Source: CAZSRX01 sp964609675 [NCBI: uncultured Bacteroidota bacterium]
GTDB lineage: Bacteria; CLD3; SB21
Assembly: GCA_964609675.1 (NCBI GenBank)
Contig: CAZSRX010000006.1
Coordinates: 40,171-104,170 of the forward strand
DNA length: 64,000 nucleotides
Reading direction: 5' to 3'
A model generated the notes under the pieces. It had not been told where the DNA came from and did not search any database. It saw nothing but the letters and a program-made list of their open reading frames with translations. The first letter of the stretch is position 1. Each line of letters opens with the position of its first letter. Positions 55,978 to 64,000 of this stretch are shown here, piece by piece. The translations under genes were made by a program, and so were the position numbers.

Positions 55978-57080
55978 TTTGTAAATCGCCCTTTGATTAA
56001 AATATCCGCGCCGGAATTTTCCGACTGCATATCCGCGACTTTGATGCCGGAGAGCAGTCCCTTTATCGGAACCTCGAACGCGGGCAGTCCGTTACCGAAA
56101 AACTTCGGCGCCGTGAATATCAGAAAATCATCCGCCAGCCGCTGCGATAAAAACTGCCCGAATATATCCGCCCCGCCTTCAACAAGAACGGAGGCAATCT
56201 GATGTTCGGCCAGCAACAGCTTCAGCGCGTGTTTCAGCGGCACCCGTTCCGAATCCGCGAAACGCCACACCGTGACAGATCGCTTTTCAAGTTGGATTAT
56301 CTTCCTGGCGGAAGCGCGTTTAGCGGTCAGCACGATCGTTTGATGCTTCCATTCGTCATTGAAAACAAGCGACGATAAAGGGCTTCGCAGGCCTCCGTCC
56401 ACTAGGATCCTGCAGGGCTGACGGCCTTTCACCAATCGTACCGTCAGCGCGGGATTGTCCTGAATAACCGTCCCGGCCCCGATTAACACGGCATCGTACT
56501 CCGCGCGCATCCTGTGTACCGTTTGGCGTGAAGTCTCGCAAGTAATCCATTTGGAATGACCGTCCGGCCGGGCGATTTTACCGTCCAGTGTCTGCGCGAT
56601 TTTGACTGTTACCCACGGCTGGTTATCTTTATGAATCTTAAAAAAAGCCCGGTTCAGCTCACGGCATTCTTTTTCAAGAAAACCCACCTCGACCTGCACA
56701 CCGTTCTTTTTCAATATGGCAACGCCCTGGCCGGCCACTTTCGGATTGGGATCTAGCGTACCGACAACAACATGAGGGATTTTTTCACGCAGGATGAGTT
56801 CCGTGCATGGCGGTGTCTTTCCGTAATGACAGCAGGGCTCGAGATTAACATATAACTTTGCCGATCGCAGATCGGTAAATCCTCGCCTATGGGCATTCTT
56901 TACGGCTTCCACTTCGGCGTGCGGCCGTCCGTATCCATGATGATATCCACGGCCGATAACTTCTTCAATTCCTTCATTCATGACCGTTAACACCGCGCCA
57001 ACCATAGGATTCGTTCTGGTTCGCCCAATAGCTTTTTGAGCCAGACGTAATGTCTGTTTTATATAATATTCATTATTCAT
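55974..57080 (-). CDS. ribD: Bifunctional riboflavin biosynthesis deaminase/reductase RibD
   Basis: 368 residues, normal length. The N-terminal deaminase has its zinc site H54-A-E56 (GRPHAEVEAV) and C83/C92 (EPCCHYGKTPPC). The C-terminal reductase (about 150-368) starts WVTVKIAQTLDGKIA and has LVEGGADIFGQFL for NADPH and substrate binding. It converts diaminohydroxyphosphoribosylaminopyrimidine to the amino-ribitylamino-uracil phosphate. Other rib genes are elsewhere. No FMN riboswitch is seen in its leader. Confidence 0.95.
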   Translation of the reverse strand: MNNEYYIKQTLRLAQKAIGRTRTNPMVGAVLTVMNEGIEEVIGRGYHHGYGRPHAEVEAVKNAHRRGFTDLRSAKLYVNLEPCCHYGKTPPCTELILREKIPHVVVGTLDPNPKVAGQGVAILKKNGVQVEVGFLEKECRELNRAFFKIHKDNQPWVTVKIAQTLDGKIARPDGHSKWITCETSRQTVHRMRAEYDAVLIGAGTVIQDNPALTVRLVKGRQPCRILVDGGLRSPLSSLVFNDEWKHQTIVLTAKRASARKIIQLEKRSVTVWRFADSERVPLKHALKLLLAEHQIASVLVEGGADIFGQFLSQRLADDFLIFTAPKFFGNGLPAFEVPIKGLLSGIKVADMQSENSGADILIKGRFTK

Positions 57081-57327
57081 AGTTCTTTTAGTGATAACAT
57101 ATCTAACCGTTATAAATTATTCAAGAAAAATAAATTAAAATGACTGCGTTAACATATAAGCCATTAAGAATTTCTATCCTTGTTTATATTATAATTACTT
57201 ATATCATAAAAGTTTGAATCCGTTTATTTTTATTGGATGACCCATTTTAAATTATTTTTTAAGTTCTTATATTTTAATGATTTATTTCGAATTTTTATTT
57301 AAAAAAACTTAACGAGATTAAAATATC

Positions 57328-57356
57328 TTGACAAATTTCCAATTTTTAAGTATATT
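57328..57356 (+). promoter_or_regulatory. Sigma70-type promoter of the tRNA cluster
   Basis: TTGACA (57328-57333), exactly 17 bases, then TATATT (57351-57356), with the first tRNA 17 bases further on. This is a near-consensus promoter in ideal position. Confidence 0.85.
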
Positions 57357-57373
57357 GGACTCTCTTAAAATAA

Positions 57374-57446
<73 letters not shown>

Positions 57447-57566
57447 CAAGTTCTGTAATCCAGATGGGTTCCTTCTTCTTGGTTGCTAATGAGAGAAGAC
57501 GGAGCGAGTGTTTAGCCGACCGGTACCCATATTGATCATTGGGATACTGGTCTTTTTTTAAAGTCA

Positions 57567-57637
57567 GGCGACGTAGCCAAGTGGTAAGGCAGAGCTCTGC
57601 AAAAGCTCCATCAACAGTTCGAATCTGTTCGTCGCCT
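57567..57637 (+). tRNA. tRNA-Cys (anticodon GCA)
   Basis: Acceptor GGCGACG pairs with CGTCGCC. The anticodon arm is GAGCTCT-GCA-AAAGCTC, and the T loop is TTCGAAT. It is 71 bases with no encoded CCA. Confidence 0.95.
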
Positions 57638-57659
57638 CAATCAGGCCTGCCAGGCGGGC

Positions 57660-57745
57660 GCTCGGATGGCGGAACTGGTAGACGCACAGGACTTAAAATC
57701 CTGCGGGCCTAAAAGCCCGTGCCGGTTCGATTCCGGCTCCGAGCA
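57660..57745 (+). tRNA. tRNA-Leu (anticodon TAA)
   Basis: Acceptor GCTCGGA pairs with TCCGAGC. The anticodon arm is AGGACT-TAA-AATCCT, and a long variable arm (GGGCCTAAAAGCCC) is typical of leucine tRNA. It is 86 bases. Confidence 0.95.
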
Positions 57746-57769
57746 CGAAAAAGTTGTTTGAATTTTTTA

Positions 57770-57843
57770 GGGCACTTAGCTCAGTTGGTTAGAGCGCTAC
57801 GTTGACATCGTAGAGGTCGGTGGTTCGACTCCACTAGTGCCCA
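57770..57843 (+). tRNA. tRNA-Val (anticodon GAC)
   Basis: Acceptor GGGCACT pairs with AGTGCCC. The anticodon arm is CTACGTT-GAC-ATCGTAG, and the T loop is TTCGACT. It is 74 bases. Its last 16 bases are the start of the 200-bp tandem repeat. Confidence 0.95.
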
Positions 57844-57851
57844 CAAAATAT

Positions 57852-57885
57852 AAAAAGCTGATCATCCGGTCAGCTTTCTTATTTT
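57852..57885 (+). terminator. Terminator of the tRNA operon (first copy)
   Basis: AAAGCTGA (57854-57861) pairs with TCAGCTTT (57870-57877), with a T-rich tail following. Confidence 0.8.
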
Positions 57886-58051
57886 CCCTGAAATGAAACC
57901 ATTGAAGGCAAATATCTCAACAAATAATACGTACGCTTCGATGGGCAATCTTTACGCAACAACCGACGAAGCAATAACGATACATGAATTCCAGACGGCG
58001 TAGCGGTCGGTTCCGCCATAGGCGGACACTCCACTAGTGCCCACAAAATAT

Positions 58052-58085
58052 AAAAAGCTGATCATCCGGTCAGCTTTCTTATTTT
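58052..58085 (+). terminator. Second copy of the tRNA-operon terminator
   Basis: Same hairpin as at 57852-57885, carried by the second 200-bp repeat unit. Confidence 0.75.
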
Positions 58086-58434
58086 CCCTGAAATGAAACC
58101 ATTGAAGGCAAATATCTCAACAAATAATACGTACGCTTCGATGGGCAATCTTTACGCAACAACCGACGAAGCAATAACGATACATGAATTCCAGACGGCG
58201 TAGCGGTCGGTTCCGCCATAGGCGGACACTCCATTAGTGCCCAGGGCAAACAGGTTGACATGGTTGATTCGACCTTTTTTCGTCTGAAACATATCCATCG
58301 AAATCTTATGATGCCGTATACGTTGATCCCAATTTATCGTAACAGCGCCCAGCGCTTACCTTCAAAATGAATAAAGAACGTAATTGATCAACTTAGAATT
58401 AAGCCTAATGATTGAACGAATTTTACTGGATCCG

Positions 58435-59316
58435 TTACCTTACCAGCAGCATTTTCATAGAATGTACAAATTTCCTCCTATCAGATATCGCTTCCAGCCG
58501 ATATAGATACACTCCACTAGATACGGGGTTGCCCCGATAATCTATCCCATTCCACCTTGTACTATGAAAGCCTGCCGATTCGTCTTTATCAATCAAAGTG
58601 AAGACCGTCTGACCAAGTGTATTATAGATTGTTAATCGTACCCTCGCTCTTATCGGTAGATAAAACTCAATAACGGTTGAGGGATTAAAAGGATTAGGAT
58701 AGTTTTGATTTAGAAAAAAACAGCTCGGTTTATCATGAATCTTATCAACAGTCAAGACAGTACCGTAGGATATATTCGATAATACACAACCAATAATTTG
58801 GGTAGTTCTTCCTAAGCAGAACAGGTTCGAATCACAATAATCCAAAATCGTAATAGGTCCGAAATCTTCGGAAATTCTTATAATTGAAAAATCAAGGGCC
58901 TCCGTATAATAATGCCGTACATTGCTTGAACAACCGAAAATGTTCATCCTGTTGCTATCAATAAAACGAATCGTCATTTCACTACGATAGGGCACAATCC
59001 ATTGATTATATAATGGTTGTTTTAAATATATTATTTCTTTTTCTTGTTCCAGTTCAGTGTCCCAATATTTTATCGCCTCGCTATCTACATTCAGATATCG
59101 TAGCCCGAACAAATCATTTTCTGAAAAAACAAAATAGGTAGCACCATTACTTAAAGTAGTGTCTTTAAGAATCTTGATAGTAAACGTATCTTTGTTGGCA
59201 GTACCTCTAACGGTTTCATAAAACCATTTGTTACCAATTTCCATTGGATAATAATGCTGAGCATTTAGGGTTATACTCAAAAAAAAGACGAATGTGAATA
59301 TTCTAAATAACTGCAT
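58435..59316 (-). CDS. Secreted protein with C-terminal FlgD-like/T9SS-type sorting domain
   Basis: 293 residues. A signal peptide (LFRIFTFVFFLSITLNAQ) starts the protein. The first 200 residues are a beta-rich domain starting YYPMEIGNKWFYET, a pattern common in FCB secreted proteins of unknown role. The C-terminus is the sorting/FlgD-Ig module: NYPNPFNPSTVIEFYLP, then VRLTIYNTLGQTVF, then SSGVYLYRLE, then MKMLLVR. It is closely related to the module at 1-258. It lies 19 bases after the neighbouring secreted protein and is probably co-transcribed. Confidence 0.85.
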   Translation of the reverse strand: MQLFRIFTFVFFLSITLNAQHYYPMEIGNKWFYETVRGTANKDTFTIKILKDTTLSNGATYFVFSENDLFGLRYLNVDSEAIKYWDTELEQEKEIIYLKQPLYNQWIVPYRSEMTIRFIDSNRMNIFGCSSNVRHYYTEALDFSIIRISEDFGPITILDYCDSNLFCLGRTTQIIGCVLSNISYGTVLTVDKIHDKPSCFFLNQNYPNPFNPSTVIEFYLPIRARVRLTIYNTLGQTVFTLIDKDESAGFHSTRWNGIDYRGNPVSSGVYLYRLEAISDRRKFVHSMKMLLVR

Positions 59317-59335
59317 ATCCCTGATTCAGATATAT

Positions 59336-60751
59336 TTATGGAATGTATTTCATAATACGTACCGATTGGTCTCCTGCACCGATTAATTTAACCATCCGTG
59401 AACATGCATTCATTTTTGAATCGCCATAACTCCAGAAGCACCGGAGGTCCGATGATCCGTTGTAAACGGACCGTATAAAATTATGCGAATAGGTAGATTT
59501 AAAGACCCCGGTCACGCATCGCTTCTTTTGCCATGTTATACCCTGATCGTAAGAAACCCATTCCTCGACATCACCGCCGTCTTCTTTAGGTTGTACCGGA
59601 ATGCTGGGTAGATAGGCGCGTACTTCATTAAATCCATTAACAATCAAACAACCAACATCCCACTGATGATCCGTCATCGTAATGAAATGGGACGACCAAA
59701 CTTGCTGTTTGTATGTCAGGAGAAAATAATACCACACCGAATCTTGACCGGTGCTGATAAGGCTATAGACATTTCCCATCGCATCCAGAGTGATATCATG
59801 TATCTGCGATTGATTAACACCCGTATCAAATATTTTTTCTGCAGTAGATTCAGTAATCGGCAGAATATATGGAAGCCCTCTTGAACGGGTCCACATACTT
59901 CCGCCATTTGTGCTTTTTGCGTAATAGATATGCTTTCGCTTCATGTCTACAGGGTTATATACCGTCCATATAACATGCACTGGTTTAACTGAAGTATCCT
60001 GACCGGCAATCGATATCGGATAAATGAATTTTCCTGGAAAATCCGTCAATACCGTAGGAGACTCCCAACTATTCATACTGTCAGTTGTTATACGGTAGGC
60101 CATCTGATTGGAAGGAGATATACGATATAAGTGGAAAAATTGACCTTTTTTCAATTCCCACGTCTGAGGGTAGGAATGATTGGGAATCTGGGCTTTGGTT
60201 ATGAAAGATGTAATGGAATAGGGTTCGGCGGAACGTTTAACATAACAAACGGAACAATGAGAACCATAGAATACGTAGATATAACCTATTGAATCGATAA
60301 ATAAAGAAGGATTACAATGCGCATCGCTACTATTAAAATAATCCACTCTTTTCGGAACAGAAAATGATTTTAAAATATGATCATAATAACCAATCATTAT
60401 TTTATTTTGATTTCCGCCATATACAAAAAAAGTTTTATTCTGGCTTTTAACATGCCATGCCATGGGACGGTGATATTGAGTAAAAGTTGCGGAAGGAGTA
60501 TGATAGACGCCAGCATTCTCATACCAGTTACCTTCATAGTATTGATACGTAACATTCTGAGAGTGGCTATCTCCTGTCATCGTCTGAACGGTTATCAAAT
60601 CAAGGTCGATTTCTCCGGAAGTATCCGCCGACGCATCCCCTGATAAAATAATTAAGATATTAGTAAAAAAAAATGTACCTACCAGTAAGAAAAAAAATAT
60701 ATTAAAAAATACAAATTGAACGATTTTCAAGCGAAACATATCTTTAAACAT
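59336..60751 (-). CDS. Exported sialidase/BNR-repeat-like beta-propeller protein
   Basis: 471 residues. A long hydrophobic N-terminal segment (VQFVFFNIFFFLLVGTFFF and on) is a signal peptide or membrane anchor. The rest has Asp-box-like turns typical of BNR/exo-sialidase propellers: AKSTNGGSMWTRSRGLPY and VSYDQGITWQKKR, with YIYVFYGSHCSV and HVIWTVYNP between. Catalytic Arg triad residues of true sialidases are not evident, so a binding or structural role is as likely. It is followed at 19 bases by the sorting-domain protein. Confidence 0.72.
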   Translation of the reverse strand: MFKDMFRLKIVQFVFFNIFFFLLVGTFFFTNILIILSGDASADTSGEIDLDLITVQTMTGDSHSQNVTYQYYEGNWYENAGVYHTPSATFTQYHRPMAWHVKSQNKTFFVYGGNQNKIMIGYYDHILKSFSVPKRVDYFNSSDAHCNPSLFIDSIGYIYVFYGSHCSVCYVKRSAEPYSITSFITKAQIPNHSYPQTWELKKGQFFHLYRISPSNQMAYRITTDSMNSWESPTVLTDFPGKFIYPISIAGQDTSVKPVHVIWTVYNPVDMKRKHIYYAKSTNGGSMWTRSRGLPYILPITESTAEKIFDTGVNQSQIHDITLDAMGNVYSLISTGQDSVWYYFLLTYKQQVWSSHFITMTDHQWDVGCLIVNGFNEVRAYLPSIPVQPKEDGGDVEEWVSYDQGITWQKKRCVTGVFKSTYSHNFIRSVYNGSSDLRCFWSYGDSKMNACSRMVKLIGAGDQSVRIMKYIP

Positions 60752-61197
60752 GCTTGATTTATATAACTATAGGCCCTGTCTTTATAGCTTAATGCCTTAA
60801 AAGAGACCAATAGAACATGTAGAAATTATAAAAAAAAAATAAGAATCAAAATAATTAAAACATTGCCTTTTATTTATCCAAATCCGATTTCGACATGAAA
60901 GTTACTGCGTTGATATCAACTTCTCGGTACAGCGGTCGGTTCCGCCAGGGTCGGCTTTACATCGTTGCTGTTTTAAAATAGTGCAAAGAATAAAAAACTG
61001 CCAACGGCCAGTCAAAGTGGCAATGGTATTTGGTGCTCCCACAAAAGGATTTTGAGCCCTAAAGATTAGTCCTGACGTCCCGATTCAACGGCATTCGGAC
61101 TTGGTAGTCTATTGCCCGGCTTTAATAAAAAAATCGTTCTTACACTTTCTGTAAATAGTATACAGAATATTTTCTTACCTTGCTTTTAATAACCTAA
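60752..61197. other. 446-base intergenic region with a shared 17-base motif
   Basis: AGCGGTCGGTTCCGCCA at 60931-60947 is identical to segments in both copies of the 200-bp repeat (58002-58018 and 58202-58218). The rest is AT-rich with no reading frame of note. A small hairpin, TCTGTA with TACAGA near 61147-61166, lies past the malic enzyme stop but has no strong T run. Confidence 0.5.
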
Positions 61198-62652
61198 TTA
61201 TTTAACCGCATTAATTGCTTTTTGTATGGCGTCTTCCAGCATTTTAATATCCGGCTGTGGAACCAAACCGTTCGTCATCAGAAGGTCGAGTACTTTTCGT
61301 GCATCCATAATGTCATGGAGCGTCTGTTTATATACAAAATCCCTTTCCAACTTGACACGAGCTACACCATTCTTTATGGCTTCCATGGCTACATCGGCCG
61401 CTTCGTCAGCGAATACTTCCGTTTCACTCATGGTGGGCATGATGTAATCCGGATGGATGCCTTTTTTTTGCGCCGCATTAGCAAGTGAATAGGCGGCGGC
61501 TACAGCCATTTCATCGGTAATTTTGCGGGCGCGAACCATCAAAGCGCCTTTGAGAATGCCGGGAAATCCCATAGAATTATTTACCTGATTAGGGAAATCC
61601 CCGCGACCGGTGGCAACAATATACGCGCCGGCTTCTTTTGCGGCAAACGGATAGATTTCAGGCACAGGGTTGGCGCAAACAAATACAATGGCCTTTTTTC
61701 CCATCTTCTGAATCCAGGCAGGTTTTACGGTATCGGGTCCGGGTTTGCTGAGCGCAATCAGCACATCGGCGCCATCCATTGCTTTTTCGATATCGGTAAT
61801 ACAGTCGGGATTCGTCTTTGCACAGAGTTCCCATTTTCGGTAAAAGGCCGGATCATTCTTGATATCTTCTCGTTTTTTATGCAGGGAGCTCTTGGTGTCG
61901 AACATGATCATCTTATGCGGATCGGCACCGGCCATCAGAATCAGGCGGGCTATGGTGGTGTTGGAAGCGCCGGCGCCGTACATCACGATGCGTATTTTGG
62001 ATATATCCTTTTCCGCTACCCGCAACGCGTTAATCAGCCCGGCTACCGTCACGCAGCCGGTGCCCTGGGCATCATCGTGCCAGACGGGAATGTTGCATGC
62101 TTCGCGAAGCGTATCCAGAACCTTATAACAACTTGGCTGAGAAATATCTTCCAGGTTCACCGCACCGAAGCTTGGCTCCGCCATTTTAACAAAGTCAATG
62201 ATTTTGTCGGGATCAGAAACACCCTTGGCATCGCGTGAGTTGATACAAAGCGCCACACCGTCCACGCCGCCGAGATATTTCATGAGAAAGACCTTGCCTT
62301 CCATCACGCCCAAACCGCCGGGAGGCGTACAGTCGCCGTCGCCGAGAACGCGGGTGGAATCCGATACCACGGCGACCAGATTGCCGCGGTTGGTCAACTC
62401 AAAGGACGCATCGTTATTGTCGCGTATCGTTGTGGAAACTATGGAAACGCCGGGCGTATAATAAACATTAAACCAATTGAATCCGTAAACACCGGCCTTG
62501 GGCATGGTGGCAATCTTTCCGCCATAGTATTTGTGAGACGTTGCCGCCAATTCTTTCAGAAATATCGTTTTGGCCTTGGCTAACTGATCCTGCGTAAAGT
62601 CATCAGGAAACAATTCATTTAAATTTTCCAGCTTTAAATCGGGCTTTTTCAT
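61198..62652 (-). CDS. Malic enzyme (NAD(P)-dependent, oxaloacetate-decarboxylating)
   Basis: 484 residues. The malic domain has YGFNWFNVYYTPGVS with the catalytic tyrosine region, and a metal-binding segment IPVWHDDAQGTG in place of the usual HDDQHGTA. The NAD(P)-binding domain has MYGAGASNT near 228, ALSKPGPDTV and FVCANPVPEI, and ends with an extra helical tail. It decarboxylates malate to pyruvate with reduction of NAD(P), in the cytoplasm. The variant HDDAQGTG and VVSDSTRVLGDGDCTPPGGL place it in a divergent bacterial subfamily. It lacks the phosphotransacetylase domain of MaeB. Confidence 0.9.
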   Translation of the reverse strand: MKKPDLKLENLNELFPDDFTQDQLAKAKTIFLKELAATSHKYYGGKIATMPKAGVYGFNWFNVYYTPGVSIVSTTIRDNNDASFELTNRGNLVAVVSDSTRVLGDGDCTPPGGLGVMEGKVFLMKYLGGVDGVALCINSRDAKGVSDPDKIIDFVKMAEPSFGAVNLEDISQPSCYKVLDTLREACNIPVWHDDAQGTGCVTVAGLINALRVAEKDISKIRIVMYGAGASNTTIARLILMAGADPHKMIMFDTKSSLHKKREDIKNDPAFYRKWELCAKTNPDCITDIEKAMDGADVLIALSKPGPDTVKPAWIQKMGKKAIVFVCANPVPEIYPFAAKEAGAYIVATGRGDFPNQVNNSMGFPGILKGALMVRARKITDEMAVAAAYSLANAAQKKGIHPDYIMPTMSETEVFADEAADVAMEAIKNGVARVKLERDFVYKQTLHDIMDARKVLDLLMTNGLVPQPDIKMLEDAIQKAINAVK

Positions 62653-62983
62653 ATTAACTCCTGAATAGTATTAAAGCATCAAACCATTTTTTGTTTACTA
62701 GATAAACAGAAGTGAGAGGTACCACGGAAATGTACATCAAGTATTTGATTTTAGCAAGACATAATATTTCATTTCATTAAAAATAGCTTCCCAACCCATC
62801 CAAAAACGTTTGATGAGAAAACAAAATGTTTTGTTAGATGATTTTTTTCCGTCTGCAATCAATATGAAACGGCGAGAAACCACAAGATACTCATCATGGC
62901 AAAGATAATCATGAGGAATGCCAAATGTAACGAAGAAGGTCAACAGCGCCTGTTAACCCCGTGACGTTTCATGCCGCTTTCAT
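62653..62983. other. 331-base intergenic region
   Basis: Between malic enzyme and the ExbD-like gene. A 68-codon minus-strand frame (62737-62943) has no RBS and no recognised family, so I leave it uncalled. No terminator was seen. Confidence 0.4.
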
Positions 62984-63358
62984 TTATTTATCGGAATCTG
63001 CGATGGATATTTTTGTTACAGCAGCCGTTTTAAGTTGATCCAAAACAGCTAAGAATACCTTATAAGAACTTGCCGGGCTTGACTTTATGGAATCTATCAT
63101 TTTATCATTGCGCATTATTTTCAGCTCAACGATATCGCCTAAATGATGAATGCGGCAGATTTCGTTGTTAACCAGACAGTCTCCGGCGTCATTGATGAGG
63201 ATATTCGTGATAGCGGTTGGCGGCAGGGTCAGATGGATACCTTTATCCGTACTGATAGCGGTAACCACAAGGAAAAAAATGAGAAGTAAAAAGGCTATGT
63301 CGGCCATTGGTCCTGATGGCATGACGGATGAAGACGCACGATGGTTTTCAATAAACAT
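62984..63358 (-). CDS. ExbD/TolR-family biopolymer transport protein
   Basis: 124 residues. It has a short cytoplasmic N-terminus, then one membrane helix (PMADIAFLLLIFFLVVTAI, about 18-36) with the proton-path aspartate D20, then a periplasmic domain of about 85 residues. It should form, with an ExbB-like partner, the proton-driven motor that energises TonB. No exbB lies within the window; the 5' side is cut by the window end. Its start overlaps the TonB-like gene by 11 bases. Confidence 0.85.
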   Translation of the reverse strand: MFIENHRASSSVMPSGPMADIAFLLLIFFLVVTAISTDKGIHLTLPPTAITNILINDAGDCLVNNEICRIHHLGDIVELKIMRNDKMIDSIKSSPASSYKVFLAVLDQLKTAAVTKISIADSDK

Positions 63359-63935
63359 GGTACGCTCCCTGGTGGATTCTAAATACTACCGGTATGGTCA
63401 TAAATACTTTTACAGCGCGGTCGCATTGACGAGCCGGTTTGAATTTACAGAAAATCACTGCCTCTTCGGCCGCTTTTCCGAATCCGACAGTACCCGATTC
63501 GCGAGAATTTCCGTTTTTTAAAACATCACAGCTCTCGCTAATAAGAACCTTTACATAGGCCGACCCTTCCATTCCTGCCATGCGCGCCATTTCAGGGTAT
63601 TTCAGATTTTTCTTCAGAGCCTCCAGGCCGCCCATTAACGAAGGCGGTTCGTCGTAAGGAATAAACGTATCCAATTCCGGGCATGTTGTAATTTCGGGAA
63701 TCTCTTTTATTTTAGGAATATATGGTATCAGCGTATCCAAGAATCCGGTTGCGTCAATAGTTTCATCACCCAGGAAATTTTCATCAAATGACATTACCGA
63801 TATGACTGGCTTTGGAGGCGGCGGCTGGCGTTCGGCATGGACCGTTCGAACGATATCAACCAGTTCCGGCTCTATATTCAGCGGTTCAAACATTTTCGGT
63901 TCTGCCGACCAGCGAACGGATTTAAAACAAATCAC
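63348..63935 (-). CDS. TonB C-terminal-domain protein, N-terminal anchor apparently lost
   Basis: 195 residues from GTG 63935. A proline-rich stretch (RQPPPPKPVISVMSF, about 36-50) precedes a TonB C-terminal domain (LKYPEMARMAGMEGSAYVKV, KFKPARQ, VFMTIPVVF). No membrane helix is present. The frame upstream is closed by TAA at 63948-63950 after only LGstopKFLSVICFK. Family members of this group normally begin with a helix just before the WxAEP-like segment seen here as WSAEPK. Either the gene is N-terminally truncated, or a frameshift separates the anchor, which would lie past 64000. ISESCDV replaces the usual ESGxV. Confidence 0.6.
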   Translation of the reverse strand: MICFKSVRWSAEPKMFEPLNIEPELVDIVRTVHAERQPPPPKPVISVMSFDENFLGDETIDATGFLDTLIPYIPKIKEIPEITTCPELDTFIPYDEPPSLMGGLEALKKNLKYPEMARMAGMEGSAYVKVLISESCDVLKNGNSRESGTVGFGKAAEEAVIFCKFKPARQCDRAVKVFMTIPVVFRIHQGAYHVY

Positions 63936-64000
63936 CGAAAGAAATTTTTAACCCAGATTTGTCATTAGAAAATTAGGTTGAAAAACTATAGGGTGAAGAA

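Larger units (their letters stand above)
57828..58227. repeat. Exact 200-bp tandem duplication starting in tRNA-Val
   Basis: Bases 57828-58027 are repeated without mismatch at 58028-58227. A third, short imperfect copy (ACTCCATTAGTGCCCA) begins at 58228. Each unit has the tRNA-Val 3' end, the hairpin terminator, about 110 bases of spacer and a GGTCGGTTCCGCC segment resembling a T arm. After the third copy, GGTTGACATGGTTGATTCGAC recalls tRNA-Val anticodon and T-loop pieces. The stretch to 58434 has no gene. Confidence 0.93.

Noticed and set aside
58228-58275. Fifth tRNA or tRNA-Val pseudogene after the tandem repeat
   Set aside because: Only short pieces (GTTGACAT, TTCGAC, AGTGCCC) recall tRNA-Val; no cloverleaf can be drawn.
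62737-62943. 68-codon minus-strand frame, possible gene remnant
   Set aside because: No homology that I can recognise and no RBS; it cannot be supported.

Overview
The window looks like a chromosomal segment of an FCB-group bacterium, most likely a Calditrichota/KSB1/Ignavibacteriota-type lineage. Pointers are the C-terminal secretion/sorting modules with the NYPNPFNP signature at both ends (1-258 and 58435-59316), many signal-peptide proteins and lipoproteins, TonB/ExbD-type genes, and beta-propeller and caspase-like secreted proteins. There is no rRNA, no CRISPR array, and no complete insertion sequence or prophage. This placement is inference from family content; no marker phylogeny was possible.

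Region by region. 1-7019: the end of a secreted protein, an HD-GYP response regulator, an M64 peptidase divergent from a large peptidase-MA/PD40/Omp85-like outer-membrane protein, and ruvB. 7016-13507 (minus): three consecutive paralogues, each with a signal peptide, jelly-roll sensor domains, one membrane helix and cytoplasmic winged-helix-like domains, following a 2-oxoacid dehydrogenase E2 gene. 13604-24740 (minus): a secreted TPR-CHAT protein, a PpiC-type foldase lipoprotein, mfd, miaB, a small unknown gene, and a polytopic membrane protein that reuses the same winged-helix-like module. 24989-30783: an unknown secreted protein, a 729-base gap, the queuosine precursor operon queE-queD-queC, and a lipoprotein. 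30797-32674: an SMC/Rad50-like ATPase. 33201-40424 (minus): a TetR-regulated YbhFSR-type ABC-2 efflux operon (regulator, TolC-like, HlyD-like, two ATPases, two permeases). A decayed GxxExxY gene with imperfect terminal inverted repeats sits between the two permeases.

40721-47683: two tandem secreted beta-propeller/caspase/EF-hand proteins plus the decayed 3' end of a third. 48342-54278: a beta-helix/coiled-coil/TonB-C-terminal protein, a 1094-residue multi-Hpt protein and a response regulator, which look like parts of a phosphorelay whose kinase is not here. 54396-57080: DUF58 protein, HAD phosphatase and ribD. 57328-57885: a clear sigma70-type promoter driving four tRNAs (Gly-Cys-Leu-Val) and a terminator. 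The terminator lies in an exact 200-bp tandem duplication that starts inside tRNA-Val. 58435-63935: two secreted proteins, malic enzyme, and an ExbD-like gene with a TonB C-terminal gene that seems to have lost its membrane anchor.

The best candidates for something poorly described are the sensor/winged-helix membrane triad with its relative at 23310-24740, the tandem propeller-caspase-EF-hand pair with its relic, and the inverted-repeat-flanked GxxExxY unit inside the efflux operon.
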